DNA from: Candidatus Aenigmatarchaeota archaeon
Lineage (GTDB): Archaea > Aenigmatarchaeota > Aenigmatarchaeia > Aenigmatarchaeales > Aenigmatarchaeaceae
Reading direction: 5' to 3'
Assembly: GCA_018221065.1 (NCBI GenBank)
Contig: JAAOXY010000103.1
Location: forward strand, 1-16,908
DNA: 16,908 nucleotides
The notes below the pieces were generated by a model. It worked only from the letters and a program-made list of their open reading frames with translations. It searched no databases and was not told the origin of the DNA. The position numbers and the translations under genes were made by a program. Within the stretch, counting starts at the first letter, position 1. Each line of letters starts with the position of its first letter. Shown piece after piece: positions 1 through 6,663 of this stretch.

Positions 1-516
1 ACACAAGTAGAAGAGATGATGAAAGAAAATCCTGAAGGATATAAGGATTTTGCACACAGTATTGATAGAATAGCTGTTCATGAAGGTTGTAAAAAGTATC
101 TAAAACCTGATAGAGAGTTAGTCCGTATGTTCAACAGTCTCAAAGGTGATTATGATTTATTTGTATTGAGCAATGGAAATTATGAACATATTGTGAATGT
201 TCTTGCATCATTGGGTGTTGATTACAATATATTTAATCCGATAATTGATCGTGATGAATTAGAAGAATCTAATGTTGGACCTAAATTCAAAGGAAATGTT
301 GGACCTTTCAAATATGCAAGAAAAAAACTAAAGCGGGCTTCTAAACGAATCGTCTATGTTGGTGATGATGTCGGTTGTGACGCAGAGGGTAAGAATATTG
401 GAATGAAAACAATACTTACCTGGAGACCTAAAACAAAAAAATCAGAAAGAACATTAGTTGACTGGGAAACTAAGAGCATCTATGATGTCCCTATTGCTGT
501 AAGAAAACTTCTATAA
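1..516 (+). CDS. HAD-superfamily hydrolase, C-terminal part (5' end outside window)
   Basis: The reading frame is open from the first base, and five in-frame codons precede the first Met at 16, so the gene starts upstream of the window. The visible part ends with a complete HAD phosphatase core. HAD motif II (LSNG, Ser as phosphate binder) is near visible residue 56, a Lys-rich stretch around GPKFKG fits motif III, and the motif IV acidic cluster VGDD is near residue 120, followed by the usual Gly-Met-Lys-Thr strand. The nucleophile Asp motif (DxD) would be in the missing N-terminal part. Family members are soluble phosphatases that often act on small phosphorylated metabolites or nucleotides; the substrate cannot be read here. 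It ends 81 bases before the next gene, which has its own promoter, so the two are probably transcribed separately. Confidence 0.8.
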   Translation, partial: TQVEEMMKENPEGYKDFAHSIDRIAVHEGCKKYLKPDRELVRMFNSLKGDYDLFVLSNGNYEHIVNVLASLGVDYNIFNPIIDRDELEESNVGPKFKGNVGPFKYARKKLKRASKRIVYVGDDVGCDAEGKNIGMKTILTWRPKTKKSERTLVDWETKSIYDVPIAVRKLL

Positions 517-524
517 TCAGAAGA

Positions 525-532
525 TTTATATA
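525..532 (+). promoter_or_regulatory. TATA box for the TrmB-family gene
   Basis: A perfect archaeal TATA element, TTTATATA, lies just after the HAD gene. Transcription would begin about 25 nt downstream, near 555, giving a leader of roughly 40 nt. The leader ends in the ribosome binding site GGTGAT at 589-594, three bases before the ATG at 598. Confidence 0.65.
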
Positions 533-597
533 CTTTCTTAACTATTTTTCCTTTAGATTGAGTTAAACTTATTAAAGTGAGTTAAATTGGTGATAAA

Positions 598-1419
598 ATG
601 AATGAAGATAATATTGAATCTGCATTAAAATCTTTTGGATTAACTGAATATGAATCTAGAGCATATGTAACCCTTCTTGGTTTAGGAACTGCAACAGCTG
701 ATGAGCTTTCTAGAAGAGGTAGAATACCATTACCAAGAGTCTATGATACTCTTACTGAACTTCAAAGAAAAGGGTTTGTCCTAATAGGAAAAGCTAGACC
801 TAAGAAATTCAATCCTATTCCAATAGAAAAAGCTTTGAGCAATTTCTTATTTAATCAAAAAAAGGATTTTGATGATAAACTCAAACATTTGAAAGATATG
901 ATACCAGATGTAAAGAAATCTGCATCAGGTATGCCTAAAGGTAAGATATCTTCTAGTAAATGGAATGTATGGTCTTTTGATAGAAAAACAAATATAGGAA
1001 GAATATTGGATGAACAAAAAATGGATGCTAAAAAAGAGATACTAATATTTTCTGGAGATTTGTCATGGTTATCTGATTTATCTGACATATTGAGTAAGCT
1101 AATTAAAAAGGGCGTTGAGATAAAAGCTATAGTGGTTGATCCAAAGAACGAACCACAAGTTGCTAAGAACATTAAAAATGCTAAGAAAATAGGAATGAAA
1201 GTTAAAACTGGTTATGACGGCATATTAAGATGTCACATAGTAGATAGAAAATTAGCTTCATTGAATATGATATCATCAAAAGATGGAATAAATCCTGCAG
1301 GAAAAGGATATCCTGGAAGTGAAAAAGATAAATCTTATGAGATGTTATCATTTGATAATTTTGTCATGATATCTGCTTTGGTAGAAAACTTTGAATTCTG
1401 GTGGAATAAGTTAAAGTAA
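598..1419 (+). CDS. TrmB-family transcriptional regulator
   Basis: This is a 273-aa protein with an N-terminal winged helix-turn-helix of the TrmB/Lrp-like class. Residues about 8-70 read as helix (LKSFGLTEYESRAYVTLL), recognition helix with RIPLPRVYDTLTELQRKG, then a wing ending KPKKFNPI-like. A charged linker (90-115) leads to a C-terminal domain (about 130-273) with alternating strands (EILIFSGD, VEIKAIVVD) typical of TrmB sensor domains. TrmB proteins are archaeal repressors or activators that bind sugars or other small ligands. The ligand and targets are unknown here. The ATG at 598 is supported by GGTGAT upstream and the TATA box at 525. It converges with the next gene with only two bases between stop codons. 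Family assignment is secure; function is inferred from the family. Confidence 0.85.
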   Translation: MNEDNIESALKSFGLTEYESRAYVTLLGLGTATADELSRRGRIPLPRVYDTLTELQRKGFVLIGKARPKKFNPIPIEKALSNFLFNQKKDFDDKLKHLKDMIPDVKKSASGMPKGKISSSKWNVWSFDRKTNIGRILDEQKMDAKKEILIFSGDLSWLSDLSDILSKLIKKGVEIKAIVVDPKNEPQVAKNIKNAKKIGMKVKTGYDGILRCHIVDRKLASLNMISSKDGINPAGKGYPGSEKDKSYEMLSFDNFVMISALVENFEFWWNKLK

Positions 1420-1421
1420 AC

Positions 1422-2393
1422 TTATTTACACCCATTATTATTTTCTTTTACCACAACACATTCTTCTAGTTCTTCTCTTTCTATACGAGGATTTTTCTGA
1501 TCTACTTTTTCTGTATAATTAAAAAGCCCATCATAAAGTAATGGACAATCATCAAAAATTATACCAGTCCATCCTTTGTGATCCTGCCTTACTTCTGCTT
1601 GTTTGTGTTGTCTTTGAGCCCAACCTTTGGTAAAATCTCTGTATATTACATAAACTGATTTCCTTCCATCATTTCCTTCGATTATACCAAATTTGTCTCC
1701 TTCATCATAATTATGAATGTCAACTTGCCCTGGCAATAAAATACCTTCTGGTGTCTCATGCATGTTCATTATGTCCCAAGCAACACCAATAGCAAATGGT
1801 GAACCATCTTTATCAAAAACTCTGAAATAGAAATCTAAATCAGCACCATTTTCTAATGCTTTTCTAGTAGCATTTTTACTCATAGTTCCCATTTCAAGAT
1901 ATTGATTATCAAATTCATCTTTAGATTCCTTAGCCTGTTTTATCTTTTCTTCTGTTGGCCAAAAATCTAGGTCATTGGACATTTTCTTGTATCTTTTTGC
2001 ATTTTCTATATATGGACCAAGTTTTTTCTCAAAGTCAATCTTTGTCTCTATATTCAATTTCTTTAGTTTTTTGTTCTTTTCGGTCATGCCTTCTTTAAAG
2101 AAATTAAAGACATGAATATCATTAGGACCAACATCAAGTGTAAATGCTGTAGGTTCGGTTCCATTTAATCTTACATTATACGCTAAAACTTTAGGAATTT
2201 GTTTGTAAAGGAAATTTTTATCATTATCATAAATATCTATATCGACTAAATTTGCTAGATTTGCCATATATCCAAAAAATTGACTCTGTTCATTGTGTAA
2301 TACTTCTGAGAGACGCTCTACTCTTGACTCTCCATTCTGGCCATTTCCGTTTTCGGTTGGGTATTCTATTAATTTCTCAACATTATCAAGCAT
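1422..2393 (-). CDS. Unrecognised 323-aa soluble protein
   Basis: I recognise no family. The protein starts MLDNVEKLIEY, has no signal peptide or membrane segment, and is rich in Asp, Glu, Lys, Asn and aromatic residues. A Lys/Glu-rich stretch (about 105-170) probably forms helices. It is followed by a more strand-like region with DLDFYFRVFDKDGSPFAIGV, GQVDIHNYDEGDKFGI and a Trp/His/Gln-rich patch (GWAQRQHKQAEV), ending in an acidic tail with two Cys. The ATG at 2393 was chosen because GGTG lies just upstream (AAAGGTGTTAACATG). The reading frame stays open for 80 more codons upstream, but that stretch is AT-rich promoter DNA shared with the divergent gene, and its translation is low-complexity and unlike the body. 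The gene appears to be monocistronic. It could be accessory; no function is proposed. Confidence 0.75.
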   Translation of the reverse strand: MLDNVEKLIEYPTENGNGQNGESRVERLSEVLHNEQSQFFGYMANLANLVDIDIYDNDKNFLYKQIPKVLAYNVRLNGTEPTAFTLDVGPNDIHVFNFFKEGMTEKNKKLKKLNIETKIDFEKKLGPYIENAKRYKKMSNDLDFWPTEEKIKQAKESKDEFDNQYLEMGTMSKNATRKALENGADLDFYFRVFDKDGSPFAIGVAWDIMNMHETPEGILLPGQVDIHNYDEGDKFGIIEGNDGRKSVYVIYRDFTKGWAQRQHKQAEVRQDHKGWTGIIFDDCPLLYDGLFNYTEKVDQKNPRIEREELEECVVVKENNNGCK

Positions 2394-2627
2394 GTTAACA
2401 CCTTTTTCTAGATACATATAAATGGAACTATTACATTTATATAATTCACTACTCGAACAGAATAAAAAGCTTCTATATATTACCCTGATTAGAGTCAATT
2501 GATTATATATACTCTGAAAGCGATATATTACTATACGTCTTTTGACGAACGTGAATATACCTTTACTACTAAACGCGAGTAAATATATATAGTCTATTTG
2601 CGATATATAGTAAAGAAGGTGTCTGAA
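2394..2627. promoter_or_regulatory. Divergent intergenic promoter region
   Basis: This is 234 bases of very AT-rich DNA between two divergent genes. Several TATA-like runs are visible (around 2436-2443 for the minus-strand gene, and AAATATATAT at 2581-2590 for the plus-strand gene). GCGATATAT occurs twice in direct orientation, at 2520-2528 and 2600-2608. A short hairpin, CGTC-TTTT-GACG, sits at 2536-2547. The repeats may be operator sites; that is inference. Confidence 0.45.
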
Positions 2628-3134
2628 ATGCATAGAGGTAGAAAAGTGGTCTTTGTATCACACTGTATTTTAAATCAAAATGCTAAATCTATTGGAAGAG
2701 GCAAATATCCCGGTGCTATTAGAGAGCTAATAGAGCTTTTTGCTGAAGCTGGTGTTGGAATAGTCCAATTACCATGCCCACAACTAGATTTTAACAGTGG
2801 ACTTGATAGAAAACCAAAGAATAAGTCAAGTTATGATAAAAAGGACTATAGAGGAGCTTGCAAAAAACTTTCTTCTTCTCTTTTAAAACAAGTTGAAGGA
2901 TATCTTCAAAAAAATTATACTGTAATCGGAATTCTTGGTGTTGAATCTTCTCCTACTTGTGGAGTACAACAGATTGCAAATGGCAGTAGGAGCGTTCCAG
3001 GAAAAGGAATCTTCATAGAAGAATTGGAAATAGAAATGCAAAAGAAAAACTTCCAAGTTCCTGTGATTGGAATCAATCTTAATAACATGTATAGTTCTAT
3101 GGAAAAACTTCAGTCGTTACTGAAGTACACTTAA
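2628..3134 (+). CDS. TudS-related (DUF523-like) putative desulfidase
   Basis: This 168-aa protein matches what I know of the CD3072-type, TudS-related group: VSHCILNQN at residues 10-18, a central LPCPQ near 49-53, and GVESSPTCGVQ near 110-120. The three Cys in these motifs are the set that in TudS (thiouracil desulfidase) coordinates a [4Fe-4S] cluster whose free iron takes sulfur from the substrate. The substrate here is unknown. The ATG at 2628 is preferred over an in-frame TTG at 2598 because GGTG at 2618-2621 is correctly spaced and the family begins just before VSHC. A TATA-like run at 2581-2590 sits about 45 bases upstream. It is followed after 10 bases by a possible 35-aa ORF on the same strand. 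Confidence 0.8.
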   Translation: MHRGRKVVFVSHCILNQNAKSIGRGKYPGAIRELIELFAEAGVGIVQLPCPQLDFNSGLDRKPKNKSSYDKKDYRGACKKLSSSLLKQVEGYLQKNYTVIGILGVESSPTCGVQQIANGSRSVPGKGIFIEELEIEMQKKNFQVPVIGINLNNMYSSMEKLQSLLKYT

Positions 3135-3144
3135 AGTGATTAAT

Positions 3145-3252
3145 ATGATTGGATGGTTAGAAGATGGTATCGACGAGATAAGTGCTGGAAAGAATTTTCT
3201 AGATAAGCAAAGTACTTTGAAAGTCAGAAAAACAAGAATAAGAAAGAAATAA
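3145..3252 (+). CDS. Possible 35-aa small protein
   Basis: A short frame begins MIGWLEDGIDEISAGK and ends in a very basic tail (KVRKTRIRKK). It starts 10 bases after the desulfidase gene and has a ribosome binding site of the local type (GTGAT, four bases before ATG), so it could be co-translated. Its stop codon abuts the stop of the convergent argS gene (3252/3253). Caution: on the opposite strand the 3' half is a T-rich tract likely to terminate argS transcription, so the Lys/Arg-rich tail could be a by-product of that tract. No family is recognised. Confidence 0.45.
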   Translation: MIGWLEDGIDEISAGKNFLDKQSTLKVRKTRIRKK

Positions 3253-4926
3253 TTACATTTTTTCAGGTGCTTCGATACCCAAAAGGTATAGCCCTGAATT
3301 TAAAACTATTTTTACAGAATCCACAAGTTTCAGTCTTGCATCTTTTAATGATTTATTTTCTGCTTTTATGACTGGAGTTGTCTGATAAAATTCATTGAAC
3401 TTATTTGCAAGATTGAAAAGATACAATGCTAAATGATGTGGTTTATAATCGTTTGCTGATTTTTTAACTATTAATGGATATTTTGCTAAGAGTTTCAATA
3501 TCTCAGTTTCTACTTCTGTTTCAAGATTTTTCACATTCTTTAGAGTTGGTTTTGTTTTTGCTTTCTTCAATATTGAACTAGCTCTTGCATGAGTATATTG
3601 AACATAGGGACCTGACCTTCCTTCAAATGATAACATCCTATTCCATTCAAAGACTATGTTCTTTGTCCTGTCTGTGGAAAGATCATTAAATATTATTGCT
3701 GCTATTGCAACGTCATGTGCAATCTTTTTCTTCTTTTCTAATTTAGGACTCTTTTCTTCTATTAATTTTTCTGCTAGTTCTTCTGCTTTGTTTATTAGAT
3801 CTTCTAAGAATACAACTCTTCCTTTTCTTGTTGACATCTTTCCTTCTGGTAATGATACTAAACCAAAATTAACATGAATTGATTTTTCTGCCTTTTCATA
3901 TCCTAAAAGTTCTGCTGCTGTTATGAATTGTTTAAAATGAAGTTTTTGTTCTGAACCTACAACATAGATGTTCTTGTGGAACTTGTATTTTTTCTTTCTA
4001 TATTTTAATGTTGCAAGATCTCGTGTTGCGTAAAGTGTTGCTCCATCTGATTTCTGTATTAATAGATCTATCATATTGTATTTTTTTAGAGAAATAACAA
4101 TGGAACCGTCAGGATTTCTTTTTACTATATTTGATTTGAAAGCATCTTCTATTACTTCACGAATCATCTTATTGTAAAAACTCTCTCCATTTTGAATATC
4201 AAATTTAATATCAAGTCTCTCATATGTCTTTTCAAATTCTTTCATACTAAGTTCTTTAAACCATTTCCAAAGTTTCATATTTTCTTTATTTCCATCTTCA
4301 AGTTTCTTGAATTCTTCTCTTGCTTTTTCTAAAAGATCTTCGTTGGTAATTGCTTCATCGTGGAACCTGACATAAAGTTTTAATAATTCTGGTATTGGGT
4401 CTTGTTTAACTTGTTTCTCAGAACCCCACATCTTATATGCTGTAATAAGTTTTCCAAATTGTGTTCCCCAATCACCTAAATGATTATCTGCAATACATTT
4501 GTAACCAAGTGACTTGTAAATCCTGTAAAGAGAATTTCCTATTATTGTTGATCTTAGATGGCCAACACCCATTGGTTTTGCAATGTTTGGTGATGAGAAA
4601 TCAATAACAATCTTCTTTCCTTTTCCTTCCTTTGAAGTTCCATATTTTGTATTTACTGCTTTCAATATTTTTGAGGAAACTTTTTTCCAATCTATGTAAA
4701 AATTAACGTATGGACCCATGACTTTTATTTCCTTTATGTTTTTTATTTTTAAATCTCTTACAAGTGCTTCAGCTATTTCTGTTGGTGGTACACCTTTTTT
4801 CTTTGCTATATTAAAACAAGGAAATGCAAAATCGCCAAATCCCTCTTTGTCTGGTTCTTCTATTTGCAATACGTCTACACCAAGCTGCTTTGCTACATCT
4901 TGTTTAAGATCAAACCATATGTCCAT
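3253..4926 (-). CDS. argS: Arginyl-tRNA synthetase
   Basis: This class I aminoacyl-tRNA synthetase charges tRNA-Arg with arginine. The 557-aa length is normal for a compact archaeal/bacterial ArgRS. Visible parts in order: an N-terminal additional (Add1-type) domain with DFAFPCFNIAKK; the HIGH-type signature FSSPNIAKPMGVGHLRST near 110-127; DNHLGDWGTQFGKL near 146-159; the KMSKS-type loop GKMSTRKGRV near 360-370; and the anticodon-binding DALR domain with GRSGPYVQYTHARASS, ending in the family's typical LLGIEAPEKM. No key motif is missing. There is no ribosome binding site before the ATG, but a TATA-like element at 4946-4955 is about 26 bases upstream, so the message is probably leaderless. 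The gene overlaps neither neighbour and seems to be its own transcription unit. Confidence 0.97.
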   Translation of the reverse strand: MDIWFDLKQDVAKQLGVDVLQIEEPDKEGFGDFAFPCFNIAKKKGVPPTEIAEALVRDLKIKNIKEIKVMGPYVNFYIDWKKVSSKILKAVNTKYGTSKEGKGKKIVIDFSSPNIAKPMGVGHLRSTIIGNSLYRIYKSLGYKCIADNHLGDWGTQFGKLITAYKMWGSEKQVKQDPIPELLKLYVRFHDEAITNEDLLEKAREEFKKLEDGNKENMKLWKWFKELSMKEFEKTYERLDIKFDIQNGESFYNKMIREVIEDAFKSNIVKRNPDGSIVISLKKYNMIDLLIQKSDGATLYATRDLATLKYRKKKYKFHKNIYVVGSEQKLHFKQFITAAELLGYEKAEKSIHVNFGLVSLPEGKMSTRKGRVVFLEDLINKAEELAEKLIEEKSPKLEKKKKIAHDVAIAAIIFNDLSTDRTKNIVFEWNRMLSFEGRSGPYVQYTHARASSILKKAKTKPTLKNVKNLETEVETEILKLLAKYPLIVKKSANDYKPHHLALYLFNLANKFNEFYQTTPVIKAENKSLKDARLKLVDSVKIVLNSGLYLLGIEAPEKM

Positions 4927-4945
4927 ACAAAATCTTTGACTTCTT

Positions 4946-4955
4946 GACTTAAATT
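4946..4955 (-). promoter_or_regulatory. TATA-like element for argS (leaderless start)
   Basis: On the minus strand AATTTAAGT lies about 26 bases before the argS ATG. That places the transcription start at or next to the start codon, and no Shine-Dalgarno sequence is present. Confidence 0.5.
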
Positions 4956-4957
4956 AC

Positions 4958-5149
4958 TTACCTAACTCTCTTCTTTTTCCATTTTTTGTGAACTTGTAAC
5001 ATCTCACCGTATAATTGCTTTAAGAGTTCGTCTTCTTCGTCTTCATTTTCTTGATATGTTTTTCCGTTAACTTCAACGTTAAAGTCACTGTATACTGTTT
5101 CACCATTTTTCTGGACTACTTCCATTGTAACACTACTAGTATATTCCAT
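4958..5149 (-). CDS. Small protein 5 of the microprotein cluster (63 aa)
   Basis: The protein begins MEYTSSVTMEVVQKNGETVY, has a strand-like first half (DFNVEVNGKTYQE), a short acidic run (ENEDEEDE), then an amphipathic basic C-terminus (HKKWKKKRVR). There is no membrane segment. Its ATG overlaps the stop of the preceding gene (TGATG), and GGAG lies upstream inside that gene, so translation is probably coupled. A GTG one codon earlier is less well spaced. It is the last gene of a five-gene series. I recognise no family. The alternation of acidic and basic blocks could suit a nucleic-acid or protein partner, but that is a guess. Confidence 0.65.
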   Translation of the reverse strand: MEYTSSVTMEVVQKNGETVYSDFNVEVNGKTYQENEDEEDELLKQLYGEMLQVHKKWKKKRVR

Positions 5150-5355
5150 CACTTACTCCTCCTTGGATGGATATCGTGTGCATATCCTATTGCATGATCA
5201 ACTGTTTTTGTTAATCCTTCAGAAAGATTTCTTGCTATTGGTAAATCATTTGATCTCAAATGTCCTGACCCTTCGACCATTGAAGCTTCAATATTTTTAT
5301 ATTTTGCTGACCAAGCTGATGCTTGGACTACGACATCTCCATAATATTCAGTCAC
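5149..5355 (-). CDS. Small protein 4 of the microprotein cluster (68 aa), paralogue of protein 3
   Basis: I take the GTG at 5353-5355 as start. It overlaps the end of the previous gene (GTGACTGA), and GGAGG lies eight bases upstream, a strong ribosome binding site. The protein (TEYYGDVVVQASAW...) has a central block resembling the preceding gene product: Y-x-x-[VI]-E-x-S, later SND-x-x-I-x-RN and VD-x-A near the C-terminus. That C-terminal block has eight identities in 22 aligned positions by eye, so the two are probably tandem duplicates. There is no signal peptide or transmembrane helix. The family is not recognised. Confidence 0.65.
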   Translation of the reverse strand: MTEYYGDVVVQASAWSAKYKNIEASMVEGSGHLRSNDLPIARNLSEGLTKTVDHAIGYAHDIHPRRSK

Positions 5356-5551
5356 CTTTCTCGACCTCCTTTGCAAAACGCTCTACTGCACGTTTCATCG
5401 CATAGTCAACACAATAAGATGAATCTTTTGTTATGTTTCTTGAAATCTTATCATCGTTTGAACTTGCTGAGAAACTTCCTTCTACTTTAGAATATTCTCC
5501 GAATACTCCTGCTCTCCCACTATATTTTTTTGTTGCATGAAACTCTGCCAT
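5348..5551 (-). CDS. Small protein 3 of the microprotein cluster (67 aa), paralogue of protein 4
   Basis: The protein starts MAEFHATKKYSGRAGVFGEY with GGTGAT ahead of the ATG. The motif series Y-S-K-V-E-G-S, SNDDKISRN and CVDYAMKRAVERF matches the next protein in the cluster. A predicted C-terminal helix (VDYAMKRAVERFAKEVEK) is charged and amphipathic. One Cys is present. The stop overlaps the start region of the following gene, which indicates translational coupling. No known family is recognised. Confidence 0.7.
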   Translation of the reverse strand: MAEFHATKKYSGRAGVFGEYSKVEGSFSASSNDDKISRNITKDSSYCVDYAMKRAVERFAKEVEKGD

Positions 5552-5561
5552 AAAAAATCAC

Positions 5562-5711
5562 CTATAATTCATTTGTTAGAAGACTCAACGAGTAACCATT
5601 GTTTCCACTAACTTGTATCTTTTTTTCATATCTCAACGAACCATTACCTGATTCATAACAGTAAGATTCTACTCTTGACTTTAGATATTGTTCAGAATTT
5701 TTATCCACCAT
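5562..5711 (-). CDS. Small protein 2 of the microprotein cluster (49 aa)
   Basis: A short frame between two better-sized genes starts MVDKNSEQYLKSRVESYCYE and ends SLLTNEL. It is supported by GGTGAT at correct spacing before the ATG. That site overlaps the TGA stop of the upstream gene (5716-5718), the same arrangement seen across the cluster. The following gene begins 10 bases after its stop. The sequence looks strand-rich (GSLRYEKKIQVSGNNGYSLS) and soluble. The family is not recognised. Confidence 0.65.
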   Translation of the reverse strand: MVDKNSEQYLKSRVESYCYESGNGSLRYEKKIQVSGNNGYSLSLLTNEL

Positions 5712-5715
5712 AACA

Positions 5716-5973
5716 TCACCTGCGACTAGAATGTTCTCTTGCCCATTCGTCGTATCTTTTCTTTTCTTCTTTCTTTCTTTGTGAATAATCGTCTTTCATT
5801 TTATCCTTAACAGCATCGTAATCATTTGCTCCTACAGAATCTTTGTCAAAATCTTTCATGTATTTATTTATAGAATTTCTATCTTGGTGTACATTTCTAT
5901 GATCTATAAATCCTGCTCCATAATCAGTTTCAACTGTTAAGTTGTTTCCATTTTTCTTTATTTCCATTCCCAT
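5716..5973 (-). CDS. Small protein 1 of the microprotein cluster (85 aa)
   Basis: This is the first gene of the five-gene series. The ATG at 5973 (MGMEIKKNGNNLTVETDYG) is chosen because GGAGGTG ends five bases upstream. An in-frame TTG 18 bases earlier would place that site inside the gene. The N-terminal third looks like a beta hairpin; the rest is strongly charged and helical (KDKMKDDYSQRKKEEKKRYDE), possibly a coiled coil. There is no membrane segment. A T-rich tract at 6052-6069 ends the upstream transcript, so the cluster probably has its own promoter in 5974-6050, where only weak TATA-like sequence is visible. No family is recognised. Confidence 0.65.
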   Translation of the reverse strand: MGMEIKKNGNNLTVETDYGAGFIDHRNVHQDRNSINKYMKDFDKDSVGANDYDAVKDKMKDDYSQRKKEEKKRYDEWAREHSSRR

Positions 5974-6051
5974 ACTAACACCTCCAAACAAATATTGTAA
6001 AATGTTTAGAAAATGTAAGACTGACTACAAAGAGTGGTAAAACTAATGATA

Positions 6052-6069
6052 ATAAAAAAAAGAAAGAAT
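6052..6069 (-). terminator. T-rich terminator after the Yip1-like gene
   Basis: Read on the minus strand this is TTCTTTCTTTTTTTTATT, starting about 10 bases after the stop codon of the Yip1-like gene. Oligo-T tracts without a hairpin are the usual archaeal terminators. Confidence 0.5.
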
Positions 6070-6079
6070 TGGGCTGAAT

Positions 6080-6658
6080 TTAAGCTAACGATAAAGCTCC
6101 TAATCCAAATATGCCCAATATTGTTGTAAGCATTGTTGCTGCTACCATGACCAATATAACTATGAATACTATTATCAGTATTGCCCATGTTAGGAATGCT
6201 CTCATCATTGAATACTCGTGTGTTTCCTTCAATGCAAGTGTTAACAGGTATAATCCATAAATTCCTAACAGTCCGCTTAACATTGATATTCCTGAAATTC
6301 CTGTCAATGATGCTACTGCACTTATTAATCCTGTAACTATAGCAAGTGGTGCTCCATAAACTGCTAACAAATAACTCTGTGTGTTAAAGTTTCCTTTTCC
6401 ACCGAAGAGTTTAGCAAACAGTAATAATATTCCTGAGAATATCAACCAACCTATTATTGTTGATATTGGACCTGAAATTATTGTTGTAACATCTGCTGCT
6501 GAAGTAATGATTGTTAATAGTGCTACTATAACTCCAGAGATTGCAAACATTATTGCACCGTCTTTTAGATTTGCATGTCTTGCTTGTTCTTTAAAAGTCT
6601 TAGAAGGTTTCATCAAAGCATTCTGCCATACTTTAATTAATTTGTTAAAATCTACCAT
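6080..6658 (-). CDS. Yip1-domain integral membrane protein
   Basis: The 192-aa protein has a short cytoplasmic N-terminus (VDFNKLIKVWQNALMKPSKTFKEQ), typical of Yip1-domain proteins, where a PxxTF-like segment precedes the membrane region. Five hydrophobic segments follow, roughly at 35-57, 62-84, 98-120, 122-144 and 155-185, the later ones rich in Ile, Val and Leu. Prokaryotic Yip1-domain proteins are common but their role is not established. The ATG at 6658 is preferred over a GTG three codons earlier because GGTG lies six bases before it. That site overlaps the stop codon of the upstream membrane-protein gene, so the two are very likely one operon and may work together in the membrane. Confidence 0.75.
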   Translation of the reverse strand: MVDFNKLIKVWQNALMKPSKTFKEQARHANLKDGAIMFAISGVIVALLTIITSAADVTTIISGPISTIIGWLIFSGILLLFAKLFGGKGNFNTQSYLLAVYGAPLAIVTGLISAVASLTGISGISMLSGLLGIYGLYLLTLALKETHEYSMMRAFLTWAILIIVFIVILVMVAATMLTTILGIFGLGALSLA

Positions 6659-6663
6659 TTTTT

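Noticed and set aside
855..1172. A 105-codon minus-strand frame
   Set aside because: It is antisense to the TrmB-family gene and has no ribosome binding site or promoter.
2394..2633. An 80-codon N-terminal extension of the 323-aa protein
   Set aside because: It is AT-rich promoter DNA shared with the divergent desulfidase gene, and GGTG supports the internal ATG at 2393.
6006..6188. A 60-codon minus-strand frame
   Set aside because: It overlaps the end of the Yip1-like gene in another frame and runs through its terminator.
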